Source: SHLJ01 sp041618535 (GTDB taxonomy: Bacteria > Bacteroidota > Bacteroidia > Flavobacteriales > Flavobacteriaceae). From it: a stretch of 29,628 bases of DNA. Made by a program: the position numbers and the translations under genes. Below the pieces are notes generated by a model. It was given only the letters and a program-made list of their open reading frames with translations. It was not told the origin of the DNA and did no database searches. This document shows positions 21,804-28,765 of this stretch, in pieces. The number at the start of each line of letters is the position of its first letter. Positions within the stretch are counted from its first letter, which is position 1. The stretch covers positions 1 through 29,628 of the forward strand of contig JBFKFP010000012.1 of NCBI GenBank assembly GCA_041618535.1. The letters are read 5' to 3'.

Positions 21804-22865
21804 ATGGCCGGGAAAACCAAGATACTTGTGGCGCCCCTTAATTGGGGGCTTGGTCATGCTACGCGTTGCATTCCGATAATAAGGGCTCTTGATTCTCACG
21901 GTTACGAACCGTATATAGCCAGTGATGGTGATGCTTTATCTCTTCTCAAACAGGAATTTCCTCGTTTCAAATGCTTCGAACTACCATCTTATAATATCCG
22001 GTACTCTAAGCATAAGTATTTATTCAGCGCTTCCCTACTGGCCCAGGCGCCTCATATATTACGGGCCATAAAATGGGAAAAGCTTAAAACAAAGCATATC
22101 ATCGACGAATATGGAATCAACGGTATTATTTCAGACAACAGGCCCGGTGTTAGGAATGAAAAAATCAAAAATGTTTATTTAACTCACCAGCTCAGGGTTT
22201 TGAGTGGTATCACAACGGCTATCAGTACAGCGCTGCATCAACATTATATAAGCAAATTTGATCAATGCTGGGTTCCGGACCGGGATTACATGGAAAACCT
22301 TAGCGGTCAACTCGGGAAAATTTCTGACTCATCGATCGCGGTCAAATATATAGGTACATTAAGCAGATTTGAGCTTAAAACTGTGCCAATAAAATATGAC
22401 ATTGCAGCCATTCTCTCAGGCCCTGAGCCTCAGCGAAGTCTTTTAATGGAAAAATTGCTCACAGAATTAAAAAAATTTGAGGGGCGTGTCCTAATAGTCG
22501 AGGGGAAAATGGAAGCCAGACAGAAAAAAACCATGGAAGGCCATATCACCAAAGTGAATTTTATGAACTCCTCCGAACTTGAAGATGCCATTAACAGTGC
22601 AAAACTTATTATTTCAAGATCGGGTTTCAGCACGATCATGGACCTGGCCAAATTAGGCAAAAAGGCGTTTTTTATCCCCACTCCGGGGCAATTTGAGCAG
22701 GAATACCTGGCTGCCCGTCTCGATACTATGGGTGTGGTTCCCAGCTGTAAGCAATCGGCCTTTAATACCAAGGAATTAAAGCGGGTTGATAGTTATTCAG
22801 GCTTTGAAAACAGGGATTGTCAAAACGATTTCGAGGATTTATTTCGCTTTTTCGAGGGTGAATGA
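21804..22865 (+). CDS. GT-B fold glycosyltransferase (MurG/GT28-like)
   Basis: Protein of 353 aa with two Rossmann-like halves. The N-terminal LVAPLNWGLGHATRCIPIIRAL is the Gly-rich acceptor-side loop of MurG-like enzymes; the C-terminal half has LIISRSGFSTIMDLAKLGKKAFFIPTPGQFEQEYLAARL, the nucleotide-sugar-binding signature with R-x-G, the Pro-rich loop and EQ. It probably transfers a sugar from a UDP-sugar onto a lipid or cell-surface acceptor, but neither can be named. Its last 27 bp overlap on the opposite strand with the end of the histidine kinase gene. The start codon sits directly after a promoter-like TATCTTTG. Confidence 0.8.
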   Translation: MAGKTKILVAPLNWGLGHATRCIPIIRALDSHGYEPYIASDGDALSLLKQEFPRFKCFELPSYNIRYSKHKYLFSASLLAQAPHILRAIKWEKLKTKHIIDEYGINGIISDNRPGVRNEKIKNVYLTHQLRVLSGITTAISTALHQHYISKFDQCWVPDRDYMENLSGQLGKISDSSIAVKYIGTLSRFELKTVPIKYDIAAILSGPEPQRSLLMEKLLTELKKFEGRVLIVEGKMEARQKKTMEGHITKVNFMNSSELEDAINSAKLIISRSGFSTIMDLAKLGKKAFFIPTPGQFEQEYLAARLDTMGVVPSCKQSAFNTKELKRVDSYSGFENRDCQNDFEDLFRFFEGE

Positions 22866-23882
22866 GAATTCACTTCCAACACCATATTCACTTTCAACAT
22901 AGATCTTTTCATCATGGGCTTCTATTATATGCTTGACAATGGCCAGCCCCAGCCCTGAGCCGCCTTCCTTTCGCGACCCGCTCTTATCTACCCGGTAGAA
23001 TCTTTCGAAAAGTCGGGGCAGGTTCTCCTCCTCAATTCCTTCCCCGTTATCTGTAACCCTGACAATGACCTTATTCTTTATAAGGTTCTCGATGCTGACC
23101 TCTGTAGTTCCCTTTTGGCGGCCATATTTGATTGAGTTTACAACCAGGTTGGAGACTACCTGTTGAATGCGTTCCTTGTCACCTTTTACCATAATAGGCT
23201 TTAGGTAATCCATGTCAAAAACCATACTGATCTTCTTTTTTGAAGCCTTCATTTCGAACATTTCGAATATATTCTGAATCAATTCGACAATATCAAAAGT
23301 TTGTATTTCCAGCCGAAGATCCCCAACCTCCAGTTTAGTGATCATATCGAGATCCTTTATAATATAGATGAGGCGCTCCACTCCTTTTTCGGCACGTTTT
23401 AAATATTTCTGACGAAGTTTCTCATCCTCCACCGGGCCATCAAGCAGGGTTGAGATATATCCCTGGACCGTAAAGAGCGGTGTCTTGAGCTCATGAGAGA
23501 CATTCCCCATGAATTCTTTCCTGTATTCCTCCCTTACTTTAAGCGTCTCTATTTCCAGTTTCTTATCCTTGGCGTATTTGTCGATCTCTTCAGTTAGGGT
23601 GGCCATATCTGTAGTGATCCGCTCTTTCCTGAAAGAACTCGATTCAAGCAGTGTCAGGTCGTCGTAGATCTTTTTAATTCGTTTATAGATAAAGTTCTCC
23701 ACCCTGAATTGAATAGACAGGAAAGAAATAAAGAAACAGATGAGAAAGATCAGTGGAGGATGGTAGAAATCGATCTGGTGGTAGAAATAAAGGTATATCG
23801 AAAGCCCGGCCGTCATCAAAATGGCGACAATCAGGGCCGATTTAAAGGCGAACCTGTAGGATTTCTTAAAATGTACCGACAT
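22839..23882 (-). CDS. Membrane sensor histidine kinase (PhoR-like)
   Basis: Protein of 347 aa. Two predicted membrane spans (about 14-34 and 42-60) are joined by a loop of only a few residues, so there is no periplasmic sensor domain, and no clear HAMP or PAS domain precedes the helical linker. The kinase core has the H-box GNVSHELKTPLFTVQGY with phospho-accepting H130, then NLVVNSIKYG (N box), RVTDNGEGI (G1), RLFERFYRVD (F box) and GGSGLGLAIVKHI (G2). It begins inside the stop codon of the response regulator gene (TAATG), indicating coupled translation. Signals may be sensed in the membrane or through partner proteins, as proposed for PhoR; the phosphate link is inferred from domain type only. 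Confidence 0.92.
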   Translation of the reverse strand: MSVHFKKSYRFAFKSALIVAILMTAGLSIYLYFYHQIDFYHPPLIFLICFFISFLSIQFRVENFIYKRIKKIYDDLTLLESSSFRKERITTDMATLTEEIDKYAKDKKLEIETLKVREEYRKEFMGNVSHELKTPLFTVQGYISTLLDGPVEDEKLRQKYLKRAEKGVERLIYIIKDLDMITKLEVGDLRLEIQTFDIVELIQNIFEMFEMKASKKKISMVFDMDYLKPIMVKGDKERIQQVVSNLVVNSIKYGRQKGTTEVSIENLIKNKVIVRVTDNGEGIEEENLPRLFERFYRVDKSGSRKEGGSGLGLAIVKHIIEAHDEKIYVESEYGVGSEFSFTLEKAK

Positions 23883-24565
23883 TAACTTACGAACTTATAG
23901 CCAACACCCTTAACGGTTTTAAAGGATTTGTCACCGATCTTCTCACGAAGCTTTCTGATATGTACATCAATTGTACGACCTCCTACCACCACTTCGTTTC
24001 CCCATACCTTGTCAAGGATTTCCTCGCGCTTAAAGACCTTTCCGGGTTTGGAAGCGAGGAGAGACAAAAGCTCAAACTCCTTTCTTGGAAGGATGATCTC
24101 TTCCCCCTTCAATAAAATTTTATAAGCCTCGCGATCTATGGTTAGTTGACCGATTTTAAGAACCTGGTGGTTCTTTTCATCTTGCTTCACCCTTCTTAAC
24201 AAAGCCTTTACTTTACTAACAAGGACTTTAGGCTTAATCGGTTTGGTGATGTAATCGTCTGCTCCGGCGTCGAATCCTGCCACCTGGGAATAATCCTCTC
24301 CCCTTGCAGTAAGAAATGTGATTATACAGTCATCGAAATCGGGCATAGCCCTGATCTGTTCACAAGCCTCAATGCCGTCCATTTCAGGCATCATCACATC
24401 AAGTATGATAAGCCGCGGTTTTTCTTTCTTGGCTACTTTTATTCCTTCGAGGCCGTTTTCAGCTGTTACAACGTTGTACCCCTCATTCCGAAGGTTGTAG
24501 CTTACGATCTCCAGTATGTCCGGCTCATCGTCAACGAGTAAAATGGTAATGTCTTTTTCCTTCAT
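23882..24565 (-). CDS. OmpR/PhoB-family response regulator
   Basis: Protein of 227 aa with an N-terminal receiver domain (ILLVDDEPDILEIV; phospho-acceptor Asp in LIILDVMMPEMDG at residue 56; switch Thr in FLTARGE; Lys in DDYITKPIKP) and a C-terminal winged-helix DNA-binding domain (LPRKEFELLSLLASKPGKVF, GGRTIDVHIRKLREKIG, VKGVGYKF). The ATG at 24565 (MKEKDITILLVDDE) is preferred over an in-frame TTG three codons upstream. It is the partner of the histidine kinase that follows. The gene order regulator-kinase and domain types resemble PhoB-PhoR, but no Pho box was recognised nearby. A 6-bp inverted repeat AACCAA/TTGGTT lies right before the start (24569-24585). Confidence 0.92.
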   Translation of the reverse strand: MKEKDITILLVDDEPDILEIVSYNLRNEGYNVVTAENGLEGIKVAKKEKPRLIILDVMMPEMDGIEACEQIRAMPDFDDCIITFLTARGEDYSQVAGFDAGADDYITKPIKPKVLVSKVKALLRRVKQDEKNHQVLKIGQLTIDREAYKILLKGEEIILPRKEFELLSLLASKPGKVFKREEILDKVWGNEVVVGGRTIDVHIRKLREKIGDKSFKTVKGVGYKFVS

Positions 24566-24862
24566 TTTAACCAAAGGCCTTGGTTTGTTGGCTAAAGATA
24601 AAATTAATCACCGAAACCAAATGGCATCAGATTATTTATAACGTTAAGGTAACATTGATAAGGGATATAATCAATAGTGATCTGAACAAATATGACCATT
24701 GCCGTTTTGATGAATCGAAATATAACACGTTCATAACTCTTCTGGAATAATAGGGCCATTCCGTAATATTGGTGACATCATTGCCGGGTTAAAAATATTT
24801 ACTGAGGGAATAAGTATGAAATCAGGCGCTTTTCTATTTTCAATACCTTTGCAAAAGCACCA
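24566..24862. promoter_or_regulatory. Divergent regulatory region between response regulator and LuxE-like gene
   Basis: This 297-bp AT-rich gap is the longest in the window and contains no convincing gene. It holds AACCAA/TTGGTT around AGGCC (24569-24585) next to the regulator start, the palindrome TAACGTTA (24640-24647) overlapping the dyad GTTAAGGTAAC (24644-24654), and TACCTTTG (24844-24851), an exact TAnnTTTG element 11 bp before the GTG start of the rightward gene. No -7 element for the leftward regulator gene was found. The dyads are candidate operators, possibly for autoregulation; this is inference. Confidence 0.4.
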
Positions 24863-25843
24863 GTGATAGATACCGATTCCATATTTCAGATACAGTCCGA
24901 TGCACAGTTTGAAGAGCTGGCATTCGCCGCATTTCGGTATCAATTTGAAAATAACCGCATCTACAGATCCTATTGCGATCTCTTATACGTCCATCCAAGT
25001 TCTGTTATCCGATTATCCGATATTCCTTTCTTACCCATCCAATTTTTTAAAACTCATAAGGTGGTTAGTGGAGATCATCCGATTGAAATGGAATTCGCAA
25101 GCAGCGGAACAACAGGTCAGATATCCAGTGTTCACCATGTTTCAGATCTGCGAATGTACAGGAAGAGCTTTATCAACGGCTTTAAAAGGTTTTTCGGGCC
25201 AATTGAGGATTACACCATCCTGGCGTTGTTACCCTCCTATCTCGAAAGGGAAAATTCCTCCCTTGTGTATATGGTTAACCAAATGATTGAGCTGTCCTGC
25301 TTTTCGGAAAGTGGTTTTTTCCTGGATAACCTGGAAGAACTATCAGGATTGTTGGAAGATCTGGATAAGGAGGGCAGGAATGTCCTTCTTCTCGGCGTTA
25401 GTTTCGCTCTATTGGATTTGATTGAAAAACATAAATTCAAGCTAAAAAATACACTTGTTATGGAGACCGGCGGAATGAAGGGTATGAGAAAAGAGCTGGT
25501 AAGAGAGGAATTGCATCAATTGCTGAGAGCAGGCTTTGGAGTTGAGCATATTCAAAGTGAGTATGGAATGACAGAACTTCTCTCACAGGCCTACTCCAAG
25601 GGTCAGGGCCTGTTCAGAACTCCGCCATGGATGAAGATCCTTGTCCGGGACACTGAAGATCCACTCAGTCTAATTCAGAACGATTCCACAGGGGGAGTCA
25701 ATGTAATAGATCTGGCCAATATTCACTCCTGCTCGTTCATCGCAACCCAGGATCTGGGTAAAACCTATGATGATGGCTCATTTGAGATCCTCGGAAGATT
25801 TGATCATTCCGACATAAGGGGATGTAATCTTTTGGCCATCTGA
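24863..25843 (+). CDS. LuxE-like acyl-activating protein (acyl-protein synthetase/acyltransferase family)
   Basis: Protein of 326 aa resembling the LuxE acyl-protein synthetase family, relatives of adenylate-forming enzymes. The SSGTTGQ sequence in EFASSGTTGQISSVHH is the AMP/phosphate-binding loop; IPFLPIQFFKTHKV precedes it, and VEHIQSEYGMTELLSQAY corresponds to the YGxTE adenylation motif. The C-terminal FDHSDIRGCNLL places a Cys (C321) near the end, as in LuxE, where a C-terminal Cys carries the acyl group. Luciferase genes are absent, so the role is not bioluminescence; activation of a carboxylic or fatty acid for transfer is plausible. The start is GTG, close behind a TACCTTTG promoter element. 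It appears to be a single-gene transcript ended by the terminator at 25919. Confidence 0.75.
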   Translation: MIDTDSIFQIQSDAQFEELAFAAFRYQFENNRIYRSYCDLLYVHPSSVIRLSDIPFLPIQFFKTHKVVSGDHPIEMEFASSGTTGQISSVHHVSDLRMYRKSFINGFKRFFGPIEDYTILALLPSYLERENSSLVYMVNQMIELSCFSESGFFLDNLEELSGLLEDLDKEGRNVLLLGVSFALLDLIEKHKFKLKNTLVMETGGMKGMRKELVREELHQLLRAGFGVEHIQSEYGMTELLSQAYSKGQGLFRTPPWMKILVRDTEDPLSLIQNDSTGGVNVIDLANIHSCSFIATQDLGKTYDDGSFEILGRFDHSDIRGCNLLAI

Positions 25844-25918
25844 AAGGTTTCTGAAGACTATCCGACCTATCTAGTACTTGAAAATTGTTGTCGAAAGAAA
25901 AATTAGGTTGGTTAGTTT

Positions 25919-25961
25919 AAAAAATCCGGTTGCCGTCTTCTTTAGAGCTGCCGGGTTTTTT
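25919..25961. terminator. Bidirectional terminator between LuxE-like gene and tyrS
   Basis: AAAAAA-T-CCGG on the left pairs with CCGG-G-TTTTTT on the right, so the stem is flanked by a run of A on one side and of T on the other and can end transcripts from both directions. It overlaps the tyrS stop codon on the minus strand and is about 75 bp after the LuxE-like stop. Confidence 0.7.
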
Positions 25962-27255
25962 ATTGAGCAACTTTCAATAGGAAAGTTTGTCGTTTACCCC
26001 GGTTTAAAACGACATAAGTTCCATTTATAAGGTCATCGGACGTGATGGTATAGGAGTCGTTCACCTTTTCCTTGTTCACGGAAATTGAATTTTCTTTCAA
26101 TGCCCGCCTTGCTTCACCGTTTGAGCTCAGGAAATTGGTTTGAGCCGAAAGAGCTGCGATCATATCTAAGCCTTCTTCAACCAACCCCTTTGAGATTTCT
26201 GCCATCGGGACCCCATCAAAAACATCCATAAAAGTCTGTTCATCCAGGGTTTCCAGATCTTTCTTAAATGAATCACTGAACAATATATTTGAGGCCTTTT
26301 CAGCATTTCGGAATTCGTCTTCAGAATGAACCATTACCGTTATCTCCATGGCAAGCCTTTTTTGCAAGCTGCGCAAATGCGGTGCTTCCGTGTGCGATTT
26401 TATAAGCGCCTCTGTCTCATCCTTTTCTAGGAAAGTAAAGATCCTGATGTAATTTTCAGCATCCGCATCACTCGAGTTCAACCAGTATTGATAGAACTTA
26501 TAAGGCGAGGTTCTCTTTGGATCCAGCCACACATTACCCCCTTCAGATTTTCCAAATTTGGAGCCGTCAGATTTTGTTATCAACGGACAGGTTATGGCAA
26601 ACCCTTTACCATTGCCGATTCTTCTGATCAGTTCAGTGCCGGTGGTTATATTGCCCCACTGATCGCTGCCTCCCATCTGGATAGAGCAGGCATGGCTATT
26701 ATAAAGATGCAGGAAATCGTATCCCTGAACCAACTGGTAAGTGAATTCGGTGAAACTCATTCCTTCCGAAGCATCAGCGGAAATTCTGTTCTTCACTGAG
26801 TCCTTAGCCATCATATAATTTACCGTAATATGTTTACCGACGTCCCGGATGAAGTCAAGAAAGGTAAAGTCCTTCATCCAGTCGTAATTATTGACCATAA
26901 CGGCCTTATTGTCTGCTTTGGAATCGAAATCAAGGAAATGAGCAAGCTGTTTTTTAATAGCCTCCTGGTTTTTTCTGAGGGTTTCTTCATCAAGCAGATT
27001 ACGTTCCGATGATTTTCCTGAGGGGTCACCGATCATTCCCGTCGCGCCTCCAACCAATGCAATGGGTTTATGACCACATCTCTGGAAATGAGCCAACAGC
27101 ATGATCGGGACTAAATTTCCGATATGAAGGGAGTCGGAAGTTGGATCGAACCCTACATATGCGGTTCTCATCGCCTCTTTCAAATGCTCATCGGCCCCGG
27201 GCATCATATCGTGTATCATGCCTCTCCACCTAAGCTCTTGAATAAAATCCTGCAT
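25960..27255 (-). CDS. tyrS: Tyrosyl-tRNA synthetase
   Basis: Class I aminoacyl-tRNA synthetase of 431 aa that charges tRNA-Tyr. The HIGH motif appears as HIGN (44-47, in PTSDSLHIGNLVPI) and the KMSKS motif as KFGKS (233-237, in KSDGSKFGKSEGG). Tyrosine-binding elements include YQLVQGYDFLHLY and QMGGSDQWGNI. The C-terminal part is an S4-type RNA-binding domain (ARRALKENSISVNKEKV). The ATG at 27255 (MQDFIQELRWRGMIHD) is chosen because the family starts there and because the promoter at 27272-27302 lies between it and the in-frame ATGs further upstream. Confidence 0.96.
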   Translation of the reverse strand: MQDFIQELRWRGMIHDMMPGADEHLKEAMRTAYVGFDPTSDSLHIGNLVPIMLLAHFQRCGHKPIALVGGATGMIGDPSGKSSERNLLDEETLRKNQEAIKKQLAHFLDFDSKADNKAVMVNNYDWMKDFTFLDFIRDVGKHITVNYMMAKDSVKNRISADASEGMSFTEFTYQLVQGYDFLHLYNSHACSIQMGGSDQWGNITTGTELIRRIGNGKGFAITCPLITKSDGSKFGKSEGGNVWLDPKRTSPYKFYQYWLNSSDADAENYIRIFTFLEKDETEALIKSHTEAPHLRSLQKRLAMEITVMVHSEDEFRNAEKASNILFSDSFKKDLETLDEQTFMDVFDGVPMAEISKGLVEEGLDMIAALSAQTNFLSSNGEARRALKENSISVNKEKVNDSYTITSDDLINGTYVVLNRGKRQTFLLKVAQ

Positions 27256-27271
27256 ACCAAAAATTTGATAG

Positions 27272-27302
27272 CAAAGATAACCCATTAGAGCATGCAGCAA
27301 AA
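27272..27302 (-). promoter_or_regulatory. Bacteroidota-type promoter of tyrS
   Basis: On the minus strand, TTTTG (27302-27298) and TATCTTTG (27279-27272) are separated by 18 bp, matching the TTTG / TAnnTTTG pair of the Bacteroidota sigma factor at near-consensus spacing. Transcription would begin near 27266, giving a leader of about 11 nt before ATG 27255. This is the best-supported promoter in the window. Confidence 0.65.
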
Positions 27303-27312
27303 TAAAAAATGG

Positions 27313-27320
27313 TAATTTAG
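27313..27320 (+). promoter_or_regulatory. TAATTTAG motif before the SDR gene
   Basis: TAATTTAG ends 4 bp before ATG 27325, the same arrangement as before the phosphoesterase gene. It is one base from the -7 consensus; if used, the transcript would be leaderless. Confidence 0.3.
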
Positions 27321-27324
27321 ACCC

Positions 27325-28350
27325 ATGATTCTAGTAACTGGAGGAACCGGTTTGGTAGGTAGTCACCTGCTTTACAAGCTGTCTAAAAAACACGATCAGC
27401 TTAGAGCGATCTACAGGGATGAAAAAAAGATTCCACAGGTAAAACGTGTGTTCACATATTATGATGATTCGGCAGACGAGGTTTTTAAGAAGATAGAATG
27501 GGTAAAATCAACCTTGAATGACATCCCCTCTTTAAGTGAGGCATTCAATGGAATAGAGGTAGTGTATCACTGTGCCGCAATGGTGTCTTTCGACCCCGCT
27601 GACTATCACAAACTCAGAAAGAGCAATATAGAGGGGACGGCAAATATGGTGAATCTAAGCCTTGAATTCGGTATTAAAAAATTCGGATATGTCAGCTCGG
27701 TTGCAGCCCTTGGCGGGAAAGACAACGATGAGCCCATCAATGAAGAAACGCCCTGGAACCCGGATTACGACCATAGTGTTTATGCCATCACAAAATATGG
27801 AGCCGAGATGGAAGTCTGGAGAGGGGTGCAGGAAGGCCTGGATACAATCATTATCAATCCCGGGATAATTGTCGGACCCGGGTTTTGGAGATCGAGCAGT
27901 GGGTCGCTTTTCACCCGAATCTCCAGAGGGATGAAATATTACGTTGATTCCGTCAAAAGCTATGTCGATATTCACGATGTGGTTAACACCTTTATTGAAT
28001 TGATGGAAAGTGATGTCAGAAATGAACGTTTTTTACAGGTTGCCGAAAATCTACCCGTCAGAGATTTTATCGATATGGTCGCTGCTGAATTGGAGGTAGA
28101 TTCCCCTGACAAAAAAGCCACTCACCTGATGTTGCAGCTTGGCTGGCGTTTTGACTGGATTCGTTCCAAACTTTTAAAGAAGCGGCGGCGGTTAACAAAA
28201 CAGACCGCACTCGCTTTGAGCCAGGACAGCATTTATGATAATTCAAAAATGAAAAAACGATTGGCTTTTGAATATAAGCCCATCCTTAGCTCTGTAAGGG
28301 AGACCTCCCAATTTTTTATTGCAGATCGGGATTCGACTCAAATGTCTTGA
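27325..28350 (+). CDS. Extended short-chain dehydrogenase/NAD-dependent epimerase family protein
   Basis: Protein of 341 aa with an N-terminal Rossmann fold: TGGTGLVGSHL (residues 5-15) for NAD(P) binding, VVYHCAAMVSF, the catalytic Ser region FGYVSSVAALGG (S124/S125) and YAITK (Y153, K157). The following INPGIIVGPG is typical of the extended SDR group that includes dihydroflavonol reductase-like and sterol dehydrogenase-like proteins. The C-terminal part is basic (LLKKRRRLTK) and has no recognised domain. Substrate unknown. It is divergent from tyrS, and its last 35 bp overlap the 3' end of the DUF4296 gene on the opposite strand. Confidence 0.87.
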   Translation: MILVTGGTGLVGSHLLYKLSKKHDQLRAIYRDEKKIPQVKRVFTYYDDSADEVFKKIEWVKSTLNDIPSLSEAFNGIEVVYHCAAMVSFDPADYHKLRKSNIEGTANMVNLSLEFGIKKFGYVSSVAALGGKDNDEPINEETPWNPDYDHSVYAITKYGAEMEVWRGVQEGLDTIIINPGIIVGPGFWRSSSGSLFTRISRGMKYYVDSVKSYVDIHDVVNTFIELMESDVRNERFLQVAENLPVRDFIDMVAAELEVDSPDKKATHLMLQLGWRFDWIRSKLLKKRRRLTKQTALALSQDSIYDNSKMKKRLAFEYKPILSSVRETSQFFIADRDSTQMS

Positions 28351-28765
28351 CTCGGATCAAAGAATCACGTCTTATCCGGTTGGTGTTGCTTATCGAATCT
28401 GCCTTGGTTGCCCTCTTCTTCAATTCATCATTGAAAACGGATTTTTGAGTCTCGAGCTTTTGCTTGACTCTTTGATAAATCGATTCATAAACTTTGATAT
28501 CATAAGAGTAATAACGGTTGCTCTGTGCAAATTGAGATGAATCGATGTCGTGTTTATCAAATACGAAAACTTCCGGATCGATCCCATTGTTCTCGATGAT
28601 CCGCCTGTTTAGGCCTTTAGCTGCACTCATAAGGGTCATATCGTAAATCACCTCTACCATTTTGTCCTCAGACAGCAGATTATCCGGCTTCTCAGGCCGG
28701 TCGATCCTGTTGTTCTTACATTGGACAAGAAAAATAGCTGCTATGATTATAAGAGCCCGTTTCAT
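28316..28765 (-). CDS. DUF4296 family lipoprotein
   Basis: Protein of 149 aa. A short signal sequence (MKRALIIIAAIFLVQC) ends in a lipobox with Cys at residue 16. It is followed by the DUF4296 region LLSEDKMVEVIYDMTLMSAAKG, an aspartate/tyrosine-rich middle with NRYYSYDIKVYESIYQRVK, and a charged, probably coiled C-terminal helix. The family is found mostly in Bacteroidota and has no known function. Its ATG overlaps the pyrC stop (ATGA), so the two are translated together; the 3' end overlaps the convergent SDR gene by 35 bp. Confidence 0.85.
   Translation of the reverse strand: MKRALIIIAAIFLVQCKNNRIDRPEKPDNLLSEDKMVEVIYDMTLMSAAKGLNRRIIENNGIDPEVFVFDKHDIDSSQFAQSNRYYSYDIKVYESIYQRVKQKLETQKSVFNDELKKRATKADSISNTNRIRRDSLIRVKTFESNPDLQ

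Noticed and set aside
24731..24943. A 70-codon minus-strand frame in the gap before the LuxE-like gene
   Set aside because: It runs into the LuxE-like coding region on the opposite strand, has no recognisable domain and no promoter or ribosome-binding signal.
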